Of a DNA stretch of 64,000 nucleotides, positions 8,669-17,918 are shown piece after piece; the first letter of the stretch is position 1; each line of letters starts with the position of its first letter. The stretch covers positions 1 to 64,000 of the forward strand of contig NZ_JFHC01000029.1 of NCBI RefSeq assembly GCF_000698595.1. Reading direction: 5' to 3'. Below the pieces are notes generated by a model, which did not search any database, was not told the DNA's origin, and saw nothing but the letters and a program-made list of their open reading frames with translations. A program made the translations under genes and the position numbers. Source of the stretch: Caballeronia glathei. Lineage in GTDB: Bacteria > Pseudomonadota > Gammaproteobacteria > Burkholderiales > Burkholderiaceae.

Positions 8669-9949
8669 ATGGCATTCGGTGGTGGGCGAAGCGCCGCGCG
8701 GCGCGGCAAAAGGAAGTCGGCGCGCTGGGCGCGCAAGCTGGCGGCAGGACTGGCAGCAGTGGGGCTGGCGGGCCTCGCGGGCCTTGCAGGCGGCGACGCC
8801 CGCGCGCAGATGAGCGGCAAGGCGTTCACCATTCTTGTCATCACTGACCTCTCAACCGTGTACTCCGACACGTCGGGCAAAGGTTCCGTCGACGCGGTCA
8901 AGATGGCGATCGCGGATTTCGGCGGCAACGTGAACGGCGTGCCGATCAAGATGATCGTGCTCGACAACAAGCTCGATGTCGGCATCACGGTCAACAAGAC
9001 GCGCCAGCTGATCGAGACGCAGGGCGTGAACATGATCACCGACGTGACCGGCTCGGCCGCGGCGATCGAAGTGGCGAAGCTCGCGAAGAAGTACAAGGTC
9101 ACGACGACCTTCGTGAGCCCGGGCACGACCGCGCTCACCAACGAGTTCTGCACCAAATACGCGTGGCACTACGCATGGGATACCTATGCGCTCGCCAATC
9201 TCGCGGCCACGAAGGTGACGAAGCTCGGCGCGAAACGCTGGTACTTCATCACCGCCGACTACGCGTTCGGCCATTCGCTGCTCGACCAGTTCCGCCGCGC
9301 CGCGACGGCCGCGGGCGGCACGGTGGTGGGCAACGACATGGTGCCGTTCCCCAACGACGACTTCTCCAGCTTCCTGCTGAAGGCCCAGGCCGCAAAGGCG
9401 GACGCGATCGGCGTGCTGGAGTCGGGGCAGGACCTTCGCAACGCGGTGAAGCAGGCGGGCGAGTTCGGGCTGATGAACGGCTCGGTGCGCATCGTGCCCG
9501 GCCAGATGAACCTCACCGACGTGGCGGCGCTAGGCATCTCGGCGTGGTCCGGCGCGATTCTCGCCGACCCCTGGTACTGGAACTACGACACCCGCACGCG
9601 TGACTGGACCGTGCGCTTCAGGAAGGCGTACGGGTTCACGCCCGGCAGCCTTCACGCGGGCAACTATTCGGCGGTCATGCAGGTGCTCGGCACGGTCAAG
9701 AAGATCGGCTCGGACGATCCCGACAAGATCGCGGCCGCGCTGGAAGGCTCGAGCTTCGACGACTTCTTCAGCCGCAACGCGACGTTCCGCAAGGCCGACC
9801 ACATCGTCGTGCGCGACGTCTATCTCGAGCAGGTCAAGCAGGCAAGCGAGGTGAAGACGCCCGACGACGTCTTCACCGTGCTCGCGACCGTCAGCGGCAA
9901 GGACGCGTTCATGCCCGCTTCCGAAAGTACCTGCAAGCACGACTGGTAA
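8669..9949 (+). CDS. ABC transporter periplasmic substrate-binding protein (Liv-type, system 1)
   Basis: The 426-residue product has a long signal peptide: an Arg/Lys-rich start, a hydrophobic core of Ala/Gly/Leu, and cleavage probably after GGDARA. The mature part is a type I periplasmic binding protein of the Peripla_BP_6/LivK class, with typical blocks such as SGKGSVDAVKMAIADFGG and VTDVTGSAAAIEVAKLAKKY. The ATG at 8669 follows GGAGA; the in-frame upstream stretch is promoter DNA. It is followed after 24 bases by its permease gene. This branch often binds organic acids rather than leucine, so the ligand is left open. Confidence 0.9.
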   Translation: MAFGGGRSAARRGKRKSARWARKLAAGLAAVGLAGLAGLAGGDARAQMSGKAFTILVITDLSTVYSDTSGKGSVDAVKMAIADFGGNVNGVPIKMIVLDNKLDVGITVNKTRQLIETQGVNMITDVTGSAAAIEVAKLAKKYKVTTTFVSPGTTALTNEFCTKYAWHYAWDTYALANLAATKVTKLGAKRWYFITADYAFGHSLLDQFRRAATAAGGTVVGNDMVPFPNDDFSSFLLKAQAAKADAIGVLESGQDLRNAVKQAGEFGLMNGSVRIVPGQMNLTDVAALGISAWSGAILADPWYWNYDTRTRDWTVRFRKAYGFTPGSLHAGNYSAVMQVLGTVKKIGSDDPDKIAAALEGSSFDDFFSRNATFRKADHIVVRDVYLEQVKQASEVKTPDDVFTVLATVSGKDAFMPASESTCKHDW

Positions 9950-9973
9950 GACTGCGTCCACCGAGGTGCGCCC

Positions 9974-11899
9974 ATGTCGCAATACTATATTTCGCAACTG
10001 TTCAACGGCCTCGTCAACGGAGGCTTCATCGCGCTCATGAGCCTCGGCCTGAGCGTGATCTTCGGCATGATGCGGGTCGTGAACTTCGCCCACGGCGCGC
10101 TCTACATGCTCGGGGCGTTCATCGCGTTCACTGTGGGCTCGAACTTCGGGCTGTCGCTGTGGGTCGCGCTGCTGGTGGCCCCGGTCGTGATCGGCGGCTT
10201 CGGCGTGGTGCTGGAGCGGCTTTTCCTCCGGCGCCTCTACGGGCTCGATCCGTCGTACAACCTGCTGCTGACGTTCGGCCTCACGCTCATCATCGAAGAC
10301 TCGATGCGGCATTTCTTTGCCGTGCAGGGCGCGCCGTTTCTCGTGCCGGGCGCGCTCGCGGGCGCGATCGACCTCGGCTTCATCGTCTATCCGAAGTACC
10401 GCTTCTTCGTGCTGATGCTCTCGCTCGCGATCTGCGGCGCGACGTGGCTCCTGCTCGAACGCACCCGGCTCGGCGCACTCGTGCGCGCGGGCACCGAGCG
10501 GCCCGAGCTGCTGCGCTGCTTCGGCGTGCGCGTGCCGCTGCTCGTGTGCGGCACGTTCGCCTTCGCCGCGGGGCTCGCGGCGATCGCGGGCGTGCTCGCC
10601 TCGCCGCTGCGCAACATCTCGCCGTTCATGGGGCAGGAGATGATCGCGACGACCTTCGCGGTGGTCGTCGCGGGCGGGCTGGGATCGATTGCCGGTTCGG
10701 TCGTCATGGGCTTCACGGTGGGCGTGGTGTCGGCGCTCGCGGCGATCTGGTATCCGCCCGCGGCCAACGCTGCCACTTATCTGCTCATGATCGTCGTGCT
10801 GATCGTGCGGCCGGGAGGCATCTTCCGCGGCATCGACGTCGCGCACTTCCCGCTGCACTACACGCCGATCACGCCCGCAGCGCGGCGCCTCGTGATGGGC
10901 TGGAAACTGAAGGCGCTCGCGCTTGCGATCGGCCTCGTCCTGCCGTGGCTCGTCTATCCGGTGCTCGCGGCCGACATCGTCCTGTGGGGACTGTGCGCGC
11001 TCGGCTTCGACATGCTGTTCGCCTTCGCGGGCCTGCTGTCATTCGGACAGGCGGCCTATTGGGGCGGCAGCGCCTACATCACCGGCATCCTGATCTCGCG
11101 GCTGCACTATCCGATGTGGATCGGCTTCGCGGGCGGCGTCGTGATCGCCACGCTCGTGGCGCTCGTGTTCGGCGCACTCATCGCGCGCAAGAAGGGCATC
11201 TACTTCTCGATGGTGACGTTCGCGCTCGCGGAAATCGTCTACTTCGTGATCAACCAGTCGCCGCGCTATACCGGCGGCGAGGACGGCCTGCACGGCATCA
11301 CGCGCGGGTCGATCTTCGGCGTGAGCCTCGAAAACCAGGTGACGTTCTACTACGCGGCACTCGCCGTGATTGCCGCGGCCGTCGCGTTCGTGTTCCTCGT
11401 GATCCGCTCGCCGTTCGGCCTTGCGCTCTCCGGCGCGCGCGACAGCGAGCGCCGCATGCAGAGCGTCGGCTACAACGTGCAGGGACTGCGCCTGCGCGCG
11501 TATGTGCTCTCGGCGTTCCTCATCAGCATCGCCGGCTCGCTGTTCGCGCTCAATCACGAGTTCGTGAGTCTCGAATCCGTGTACTGGCGCGCGTCCGGCG
11601 AGCCGATCATGATGACGCTGCTCGGCGGCGCGGGCACCGTGTTCGGGCCGATGCTCGGCGCGGGCATCGTGGTGTTCCTGCGCGATTACCTGAGCACCGT
11701 CACGGATAGCGGCAGCCTCGTGCTGGGCGTCACGTTCGTGATCGTCGTGCTCGTGTTCAGGCGCGGCGTGCTCGGAGAAATCCTGCATCGCATGCCGGTG
11801 TTCGACGGCAGGCCCGCGGCGCGCATGCCGTCGCGCGCGCAGCCCGCAAGCCATGCAAGTTCCGATGAAACGACCATACAACGGAGTTCCGACCTGTGA
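9974..11899 (+). CDS. Fused LivH-LivM ABC transporter permease (system 1)
   Basis: The 641-residue inner-membrane protein joins both permease subunits. Residues about 1-295 match LivH (FNGLVNGGFIALMSLGLSV, then MMRVVNFAHGALYMLG). Residues about 305-620 match LivM (FDMLFAFAGLLSFGQAAYWG and the conserved MVTFALAEIVYF region). System 2 in this window keeps the two halves as separate genes, so the fusion is specific to this importer. A polar tail of about 25 residues ends the protein. The stop overlaps the start of the downstream dehydrogenase gene by one base, showing tight coupling. Confidence 0.92.
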   Translation: MSQYYISQLFNGLVNGGFIALMSLGLSVIFGMMRVVNFAHGALYMLGAFIAFTVGSNFGLSLWVALLVAPVVIGGFGVVLERLFLRRLYGLDPSYNLLLTFGLTLIIEDSMRHFFAVQGAPFLVPGALAGAIDLGFIVYPKYRFFVLMLSLAICGATWLLLERTRLGALVRAGTERPELLRCFGVRVPLLVCGTFAFAAGLAAIAGVLASPLRNISPFMGQEMIATTFAVVVAGGLGSIAGSVVMGFTVGVVSALAAIWYPPAANAATYLLMIVVLIVRPGGIFRGIDVAHFPLHYTPITPAARRLVMGWKLKALALAIGLVLPWLVYPVLAADIVLWGLCALGFDMLFAFAGLLSFGQAAYWGGSAYITGILISRLHYPMWIGFAGGVVIATLVALVFGALIARKKGIYFSMVTFALAEIVYFVINQSPRYTGGEDGLHGITRGSIFGVSLENQVTFYYAALAVIAAAVAFVFLVIRSPFGLALSGARDSERRMQSVGYNVQGLRLRAYVLSAFLISIAGSLFALNHEFVSLESVYWRASGEPIMMTLLGGAGTVFGPMLGAGIVVFLRDYLSTVTDSGSLVLGVTFVIVVLVFRRGVLGEILHRMPVFDGRPAARMPSRAQPASHASSDETTIQRSSDL

Positions 11900-12855
11900 T
11901 GAAAGTCGCTCTGCTTGACGATTACCAGAACGTCGCCATGCGCATGGCCGACTGGGCGAGCCTCGGCGACCGCGCGACGGTCACCGCCTTTCCCGATCAC
12001 CTCGACGACATCGACGCCCTCGCGCAACGCCTCGAACCCTTCGACGCCGTGGTGCTGATGCGCGAGCGCACGAAGGTTCCGCGCGAACTGATCGCGCGCC
12101 TGCCGCGGCTCAGGCTGCTGATCACGGCGGCGATGTGGAACGCATCCGTCGATATCGACGCGGCGACTGCGCACGGCGTGCAGGTATGCGGCACCGATGA
12201 CCTGCCGACCCCCGCCGCCGAAATGGCGCTCGGCCTGATGCTCGCGCTCGCGCGCTCAATCCCGCAGGAGGAGCGCGCGATTCGCGAGGGACGCTGGCAA
12301 ACGACGCTCGGAGTCGGGCTGCACGGCAAGACGCTCGGCGTAATAGGGCTCGGCAATCTCGGCCGGCAGATGGCGGGCTACGGCACCGTGCTCGGCATGA
12401 AGGTGCTCGCCTGGAGCCAGCGGCTCACGCCGGAGGCGGCGCGCGAGGCCGGCGCCGAGCGCGTCGAGCTCGACGCGCTGCTGCGCGAGAGCGACGTCGT
12501 GTCGATTCATCTGAAGCTTGCCGACCGCACGCGCGGCCTCATCGGCGAGCGCGAACTGGCGCTGATGAAGCCGGGTGCGTATCTCGTGAACACGGCGCGC
12601 GGGCCGATCGTGGACGAACGCGCTCTCGTCGCGGCGCTCGCGAACCACAGGATCGGCGGCGCGGCGCTCGATGTCTTCGATGTCGAGCCCATGCAGGCGC
12701 AGCACCCGTTCCTCGCGCTCGACAACGTGGTGCTCGCGCCGCACGTGGGCTACGTGACCGAGGAAAACTACCGCTTGATCTACCGCGGCGCGCTCGAGGA
12801 CATCGTGGCGTTTCTCGACGGCCGGCCCGTGCGCGCGCTGAACACGCTTGCGTAG
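11899..12855 (+). CDS. D-2-hydroxyacid dehydrogenase family protein
   Basis: The 318-residue NAD(P)-dependent oxidoreductase should interconvert a 2-keto acid and a D-2-hydroxy acid. The NAD loop GVIGLGNLGRQMAG is at about residue 147. The family Arg lies in NTARGPIVDE and the catalytic His in APHVGYVTEENY; the Glu is expected in DVFDVEPM. The start overlaps the permease stop as TGATG; a GTG three bases earlier is an equal option. Translational coupling to the importer suggests that it acts on the imported compound or a close product. Confidence 0.88.
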   Translation: MKVALLDDYQNVAMRMADWASLGDRATVTAFPDHLDDIDALAQRLEPFDAVVLMRERTKVPRELIARLPRLRLLITAAMWNASVDIDAATAHGVQVCGTDDLPTPAAEMALGLMLALARSIPQEERAIREGRWQTTLGVGLHGKTLGVIGLGNLGRQMAGYGTVLGMKVLAWSQRLTPEAAREAGAERVELDALLRESDVVSIHLKLADRTRGLIGERELALMKPGAYLVNTARGPIVDERALVAALANHRIGGAALDVFDVEPMQAQHPFLALDNVVLAPHVGYVTEENYRLIYRGALEDIVAFLDGRPVRALNTLA

Positions 12856-12876
12856 CAAATCAAACAGGAGAATGCG

Positions 12877-13776
12877 ATGCAGATACAGAAGATCGGCAAC
12901 ACGGAAATCCGCAAGGTAAGTGAAATCGATCGCATGGCGCTCAATGCCGACTGGCTCTTTCCTTCGATCGATCCCGCGTTTCTCGATGCGCAGCGCGGCT
13001 GGCTCGGCCCCGATTTCATCGACCCGGTGCAGTTCAAGCTGTACCTGAGCTTTCACACGTATGTCATCCGCACGAAGCATCACACCATTCTCGTGGACAC
13101 GTGCAACGGCAACCACAAGCAGCGTCCGTCGATGCCCGCGTGGACCAACCTGCAGACGCCGTATCTGGAGAACCTCGCCGCGATCGGCGTGAAGCCCGAA
13201 GAGGTCGACTTCGTGATGTGCACGCATCTGCATACGGATCACGTCGGCTGGAACACGCGGCTCGACAACGGCCGCTGGGTGCCGACGTTTCCGCGCGCCC
13301 GCTACATCATGGGCCGCGTCGAATACGAGCATTTCAACCGGATGCACCAGTCGAACCCGGAGACGCCCGTGAATCGCGGCTCGTTCGTCGACAGCGTGCT
13401 GCCCGTCGTCGAGCATGGGCTCGCGGAGTTCGTCGAGATGGATCACGTCTTCGAGCGTGAACTTGGGCAGGACGTCTGGCTTTCTCCCGCATGCGGCCAT
13501 ACGCCGGGACACGTATTCGTTCACGTCGGACACGAGCACGGTGACCATGCGGTGCTGACGGGAGACGTCATTCACCACCCGGTGCAGTTCGCCGATCCGC
13601 ACCTGTCGAACCTCGCCGACTTCGATGCGCTGCAGGCGTACGAGACGCGCGTCGGCCTCATGCGGCGCTATGCCGACACGCGGACAAAAGTGCTGACGGG
13701 GCACTTCCCGTCGCCGACGGCGGGACGCATCGTCAGCCGCGGCGACGAGTTCCGCTTCGAATTCGAAGCGATCTAG
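12877..13776 (+). CDS. Metallo-beta-lactamase-fold hydrolase
   Basis: The 299-residue protein has the metal-binding signature CTHLHTDHVGW at about residue 112, plus downstream His and Asp positions (CGHTPGHVFVH, LTGDVIHHPVQ). The fold covers lactonases, glyoxalase II and other hydrolases. Its size and N-terminal region (FLSFHTYVIRTKHHTILVDTC-like) resemble quorum-quenching-type or other lactone hydrolases, but no specific activity can be read. AGGAG precedes the ATG. It ends the operon that starts with the system 1 binding protein. Lactone cleavage in the island's pathway is a reasonable inference. Confidence 0.85.
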   Translation: MQIQKIGNTEIRKVSEIDRMALNADWLFPSIDPAFLDAQRGWLGPDFIDPVQFKLYLSFHTYVIRTKHHTILVDTCNGNHKQRPSMPAWTNLQTPYLENLAAIGVKPEEVDFVMCTHLHTDHVGWNTRLDNGRWVPTFPRARYIMGRVEYEHFNRMHQSNPETPVNRGSFVDSVLPVVEHGLAEFVEMDHVFERELGQDVWLSPACGHTPGHVFVHVGHEHGDHAVLTGDVIHHPVQFADPHLSNLADFDALQAYETRVGLMRRYADTRTKVLTGHFPSPTAGRIVSRGDEFRFEFEAI

Positions 13777-13840
13777 TTGCTAGAGCACGCCGTCATCGCA
13801 GAGGTCTAGGGAGAATCACCGATCTTCCCTGGACTCATTA

Positions 13841-13855
13841 AATATAAAATGCATG
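13841..13855. promoter_or_regulatory. AT-rich island motif, site B
   Basis: AATATAAAATGCATG lies about 50 bases upstream of the system 2 binding-protein start. It matches site A at 13 of 15 positions. Candidate operator or promoter element of a shared regulon. Confidence 0.45.
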
Positions 13856-13905
13856 ATATATTTTTAGCGCGGGGAACATACCCCGGAACCGATCAGGAGA
13901 GCAGC

Positions 13906-15078
13906 ATGAAAGGAACGCTTGGGGCGATAGCTGCGTTGACGCTCGCCGGGTTGCAGTGCTTCGCACCGGCGCCTGCGCACGCAAACGAGGAGCTGAAGAT
14001 CGGCGTGATCGCGTCGCTCTCGGGCGGCGGCACGGCGTGGGGGCAGGGCTTGCAGCGGGGCCTGCAGATCGCGGTCGATCAGGCCAACCAGAAGGGCGGG
14101 CTCACGCTCGACGGCAAGGTCTACACGCTGAGCGTGGTCGCCTACGACGACCAGTACAACGCGGCACAGGCGAAGACGGCAGCGGACCGCCTCGTCAATC
14201 AGGACAAGGTGCGCATTATCTTCGGTCCGGTGGGCTCGCCCGGTGCACTCGGCTCGCTGCCTGTGACGGAGCCGGCGAAGGTGCTGCAGTTCGTCGACGG
14301 CTACGCGCCGGCGATCCTGAAGAACGAGTGGAAGGGCGCATACGTGTTTCGCGTCAACAACAGCAACCGGGAGTTTTCGGAGCCGATCGTCGAGTGGCTG
14401 AAGAAGACACATCCGCAGGCGAAGAAGATCGGGATGATCGCGCCGAATGACGCGACCGGGCAGGCCGCCGTGCCGATTCTCATCGCCGCGTACAAGAAGA
14501 ACGGCTATGAAGTCTGGGACGAGCATTACGAACGCGGCACCAAGGAATTCACGCCGCTTCTCCTGCGCATGATGGCGCAGAACGTGGACATCTTCGAGCT
14601 GAACAGCAACGCGCCCGGCGAAGCCGGCCTGCTCATCAAGCAGGCCCGCCAGATCGGCTACAAGGGGCTGATCGTGCAGTCGGGCGGCGCCGGGGTGGAC
14701 GAGATCGTGCAGATTGCCGGGCCGCTCGCGAACGGCTTTCTCAAGTACGACGTGATCGACGAGAGCCTGCCGCGCGTGAAGCCGTTCGTCGACTTGTATC
14801 GACAGAAGTATCCGGGCGTGATGAACGGCATGGCGCCCGTGTACTACAACGCCGCCAGCATCCTGTTCGACGCGATGCGCGCGGCCAACAGCACCGACAC
14901 GCAGAAGATCCGCGACCAGATCGAGAAGATGCAGGGCAAGGACGCGCCGATCTTCGGCAAGATCGCATGGACCGGGCAGCAGGAATACGGCGTGGACCAT
15001 CAGCTGCTGCACACCTTCCTCATCAAGGAAGTGCAGGGCGGCAAGACCAACGTGAAGGCGGTCATCACGCCGCAATGA
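13906..15078 (+). CDS. ABC transporter periplasmic substrate-binding protein (Liv-type, system 2)
   Basis: The 390-residue type I periplasmic binding protein begins with a signal peptide (MKGTLGAIAALTLAGLQ, then APAPAHA before NEELKIGV). Mature blocks such as IGVIASLSGGGTAWGQGLQRG and FGPVGSPGALGSLPV fit the Peripla_BP_6 class. AGGAG lies just before ATG 13906; the in-frame extension upstream is promoter DNA with the island motif. It heads the complete five-gene system 2 (binding protein, livH, livM, livG, livF). A 15-bp repeat run and a GC hairpin directly after the stop probably set expression differences from the permease genes. Confidence 0.92.
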   Translation: MKGTLGAIAALTLAGLQCFAPAPAHANEELKIGVIASLSGGGTAWGQGLQRGLQIAVDQANQKGGLTLDGKVYTLSVVAYDDQYNAAQAKTAADRLVNQDKVRIIFGPVGSPGALGSLPVTEPAKVLQFVDGYAPAILKNEWKGAYVFRVNNSNREFSEPIVEWLKKTHPQAKKIGMIAPNDATGQAAVPILIAAYKKNGYEVWDEHYERGTKEFTPLLLRMMAQNVDIFELNSNAPGEAGLLIKQARQIGYKGLIVQSGGAGVDEIVQIAGPLANGFLKYDVIDESLPRVKPFVDLYRQKYPGVMNGMAPVYYNAASILFDAMRAANSTDTQKIRDQIEKMQGKDAPIFGKIAWTGQQEYGVDHQLLHTFLIKEVQGGKTNVKAVITPQ

Positions 15079-15167
15079 GCAGGTCCCGCACCAGCAGGTC
15101 CCGCACCAGCAGATCCCGCACCAGCAGATCCCGCATGAGCAGCTCCCGCATGAGCAGCTCCCGCATG
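15078..15167 (+). repeat. Six tandem 15-bp repeats after the binding-protein stop
   Basis: Six head-to-tail copies of AGCAGnTCCCGCAyy begin on the last base of the TGA: two with G and three-base end ACC, one with A and ACC, one with A and ATG, and two with C and ATG. A degenerate seventh copy follows. The array lies between the binding-protein and livH genes. It is a multiple of three in length but lies outside the annotated frame. Confidence 0.9.
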
Positions 15168-15185
15168 AGAAGCGCCCCTTAGCGA

Positions 15186-15214
15186 GCGGGGACGGTGCCG
15201 CGCGCCGTCCCCGC
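15186..15214 (+). promoter_or_regulatory. Intra-operon GC hairpin
   Basis: GCGGGGACGG (15186-15195) pairs perfectly with CCGTCCCCGC (15205-15214), loop of nine. It lacks a T-tract and sits 15 bases before the livH start, so it is better read as an mRNA-stabilising or attenuating structure for the binding-protein message than as a full terminator. Confidence 0.65.
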
Positions 15215-15229
15215 CGATCCGGAGGTTAC

Positions 15230-16099
15230 ATGTTCACACCCGCAGTGCTCGCGCAGATATCGGTGGACGGCATCGGGCTTTCCGCCATCTATATCCTCAT
15301 CGCGCTCGGCTTCACGCTGCTCTTCGGCATCATGCGCGTCGTCAACTTCGCACACGGCGCATTCGCGATGCTCGGCGGCTACGCCCTCTATTTCCTCTAC
15401 GGCAACATGGGACTGCCGTATCTCGTCGCCGCACCCGTCGCCGCGCTGGCGGTCGCGACGGTCGCGCTGATTCTCGAGCGCATCGTGTACCGGTTTTTCT
15501 ACCAGAAGATGTTCCAGAGCATGATCGGGCTGCTCGGGCTCGACATGGCGCTGATGTTCACCGCGGTCATCCTGTGGAATGCGGAGGAACGCTCGGTGCC
15601 GCCCGCGACCGATACGCTCGTGCAGTTCGGCAACGTCATCTTCCCGGCGCAGAAGCTCATCATCGCGGGCATCGCGGCCGCGGCACTGCTTGCCTTCTAT
15701 GTCTTCACGCGCTATTCGCGCTACGGCCTCGCGATGCGCGCCGCGGCGCAGGACGTGTCGATCGCCGAAGCGCAGGGCGTGAACAGCACGTTCATCTACA
15801 AGCTCGCTTTTTTCATCGCCATCTTCATGGCGGCGCTGGCGGGTGGCTTCTACGCGCAGACCTATGCGCTCTCGCCGTTCGTCGGCGAGCCGCAGCTGAT
15901 GATCGCGTTCGTCGTCGTGATTCTGGGCGGCATGGGCAGCATTCCGGGCGTAGCGCTCGGCGGCCTGCTGCTCGGGTTCGCGAACAGCTTTCTCGGCACC
16001 TTCTATGGCAACGCCACATCGGTCTTCGTTTCCTTCGGCGCCGTGATCCTGCTCTTGATCTTCCGGCCCTGGGGACTGCTTGGAGCAAAAGAGGCATGA
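15230..16099 (+). CDS. livH: Branched-chain-type ABC transporter permease LivH (system 2)
   Basis: The 289-residue inner-membrane permease has about eight hydrophobic segments and the LivH signature FGIMRVVNFAHGAFAMLGGY near residue 40. The conserved loop GLAMRAAAQDVSIAEAQGVN and the terminal FRPWGLLG are also present. GGAGG stands seven bases before ATG 15230. The stop overlaps the livM start by four bases (ATGA). It forms the channel with LivM for the ligand delivered by the system 2 binding protein. Confidence 0.93.
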   Translation: MFTPAVLAQISVDGIGLSAIYILIALGFTLLFGIMRVVNFAHGAFAMLGGYALYFLYGNMGLPYLVAAPVAALAVATVALILERIVYRFFYQKMFQSMIGLLGLDMALMFTAVILWNAEERSVPPATDTLVQFGNVIFPAQKLIIAGIAAAALLAFYVFTRYSRYGLAMRAAAQDVSIAEAQGVNSTFIYKLAFFIAIFMAALAGGFYAQTYALSPFVGEPQLMIAFVVVILGGMGSIPGVALGGLLLGFANSFLGTFYGNATSVFVSFGAVILLLIFRPWGLLGAKEA

Positions 16100-17139
16100 G
16101 CAAACAATCGGCTGGCAATTCCCCGGCCCTCGGCAAGTTCGACGCCGGCGGCCGCGTTCCCTCGAATGCCACGGCGAAGCGCGGCAACGGCGCCTTCACG
16201 TGGCCCGCTGCCGTGGCCGCGCTGCTCGCGGTGCTGATCGCGCTGCCGCTCGCCTCCGACGAGAAGTTTGTCATGTCGGTCGCGGTGACGACGTTCATCA
16301 CCGCGATCGCGGCCGCATCGCTGCATCTCGTCGTGCGCACGGGACACGTCACGCTCGGACACGCGGCGTTCATGGGCATCGGTGCATATGCGTCGGTGAT
16401 CGGCACGATGACGTTCCATCTGCCGTTTGCGCTCTCCGTGGTCGCGGCGTTCATCGTGCCGGCCGCGCTCGCGCTCGTCGTAGGTCCTATCGTGCTGCGC
16501 CTGACCGGCAAGTACTTCGTGCTGGTCACGTTCCTGTTCGGCGAGATCGTGCGGATGATCTTCGTGAACTGGTCGAGCGTGACGGGCGGCTCGAACGGCA
16601 TCTTCGGCGTGCCGGCGCCAAGTCCGCTCTTCGCCTCGCCGGTGCCGTTCTACTACCTTGCGCTCGGCTTCATGGTGGTGATCCTCGCGTTCATCGCGCG
16701 GCTGCTGAACTCGGAGGTCGGCCGCGCGATCGACGCCATCCGCGAAAGCGAGCCGCTCGCGCGCTGCTCGGGCGTGCCGGTGCTGCGCACGAAGGTGATG
16801 ATCTTCGTGCTCGCCTGCGGCATCGTGGGCGTTGCAGGAGCGCTGCAGGCCCACTTCGTGCGCTACATCGACCCGACTTCGTTCTCGCTCGTGCAGTCGC
16901 TCAATCTCGTCGTGATCAACGTGATCGGCGGCATGTACACGCTTGTCGGGCCGCTCGTCGGCACCGTGTTCGTCGTGCTGCTTCCGGAGTTCCTGCGGGG
17001 CTACGTCGAGTTGCAGCACGTCTTCTTCGGCATTCTCATCATCCTCGTCATGGCGTTCTTTCCCGGTGGCATCGCCAACATGGGCACGCTCTTCAGGACA
17101 AACCCGTTCGAACGCTTCCGATCTGCGAGGAACCGATGA
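16096..17139 (+). CDS. livM: Branched-chain-type ABC transporter permease LivM (system 2)
   Basis: The 347-residue inner-membrane permease has LivM features: LVVRTGHVTLGHAAFMGIGA, the segment LTGKYFVLVTFLFGEIVRMIF, and RAIDAIRESEPLARCSGV before the last helices. The first 35 residues are polar and precede helix one. The start overlaps the livH stop and its own stop overlaps the livG start, both by ATGA. Length and order are normal for a stand-alone LivM, unlike the fused permease of system 1. Confidence 0.93.
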   Translation: MSKQSAGNSPALGKFDAGGRVPSNATAKRGNGAFTWPAAVAALLAVLIALPLASDEKFVMSVAVTTFITAIAAASLHLVVRTGHVTLGHAAFMGIGAYASVIGTMTFHLPFALSVVAAFIVPAALALVVGPIVLRLTGKYFVLVTFLFGEIVRMIFVNWSSVTGGSNGIFGVPAPSPLFASPVPFYYLALGFMVVILAFIARLLNSEVGRAIDAIRESEPLARCSGVPVLRTKVMIFVLACGIVGVAGALQAHFVRYIDPTSFSLVQSLNLVVINVIGGMYTLVGPLVGTVFVVLLPEFLRGYVELQHVFFGILIILVMAFFPGGIANMGTLFRTNPFERFRSARNR

Positions 17140-17918
17140 ACCCTCTGCTCGAAGTAACCGGTCTCACACGTCACTTCGGCGGACTCGCCGCGGTGTCGGA
17201 CCTGACGTTCCATGTGGACGAGAACGAGATCCTCGGCATCATCGGCCCGAACGGCGCGGGCAAGACCACCGCAATCAATCTGGTGAGCGGCGTGATCCGG
17301 CCAAGCGGGGGCACGGTGCTGTTTTGCGGCGGCAAGGTGACGGGCACGGCGCCGCACGTGCTGGCCGCGAAGGGCCTCGTGCGCACCTTCCAGTCGACCA
17401 CCGTCTACGCCGATCGCACGGTGCACGAGAACGCGCTGCGCGGCGCGTACCTCGGCGTTTATCCTGGCTTCGTGCAGACCATGCTCAACACGCGGCGCGC
17501 GCGGCGCATGCGCGAGGAGGCCGAGGCGCGCGTGAGCGAGCTGCTGGAGTGGCTCAATCTCGCGCAGGTCGCGCATCTGAAGGCGGGCGGGCTGCCTTAC
17601 GGCTATCAGAAGACGCTCGGCATGGCGGCCGCACTCGCCGCGCAGCCGCGCATGGTGATGCTCGACGAGCCGGTGGCGGGCCTGAGCGCGGAAGAAGCGG
17701 ACCAGGTGCGCGATACGATCCTCAAGATCCGTTCGCGCGGCGTGACGGTCATCGTGATCGATCACAACATGCGCTTCATGAAGGGACTCTGCGATCGCGT
17801 GATGGTGATGAACCAGGGTCACGAACTCGCGACCGGCGCGCCGCTCGAAGTGCTCGCGAACCCAAAGGTCATCGAGGCGTATCTCGGGAGGGGCCATGCC
17901 GCTGATCACCGTATCTGA
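17136..17918 (+). CDS. livG: Branched-chain-type ABC transporter ATP-binding protein LivG (system 2)
   Basis: The 260-residue ATPase has Walker A GPNGAGKTT at about residue 38-46, a degenerate LivG-type signature (GLPYGYQKTLGMAAAL), Walker B VMLDEPVAGLS and an H-loop in VIDHNM. Its start overlaps the livM stop (ATGA), and it overlaps the downstream livF by 23 bases. It should form a heterodimer with that LivF. Confidence 0.93.
   Translation: MNPLLEVTGLTRHFGGLAAVSDLTFHVDENEILGIIGPNGAGKTTAINLVSGVIRPSGGTVLFCGGKVTGTAPHVLAAKGLVRTFQSTTVYADRTVHENALRGAYLGVYPGFVQTMLNTRRARRMREEAEARVSELLEWLNLAQVAHLKAGGLPYGYQKTLGMAAALAAQPRMVMLDEPVAGLSAEEADQVRDTILKIRSRGVTVIVIDHNMRFMKGLCDRVMVMNQGHELATGAPLEVLANPKVIEAYLGRGHAADHRI

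Noticed and set aside
15078..15182. Possible CRISPR array or small repeat protein in the 15-bp tandem repeats
   Set aside because: The repeats are contiguous with no spacers and no cas genes are near. The Ser/Arg repeat peptide that can be read has no credible start context.
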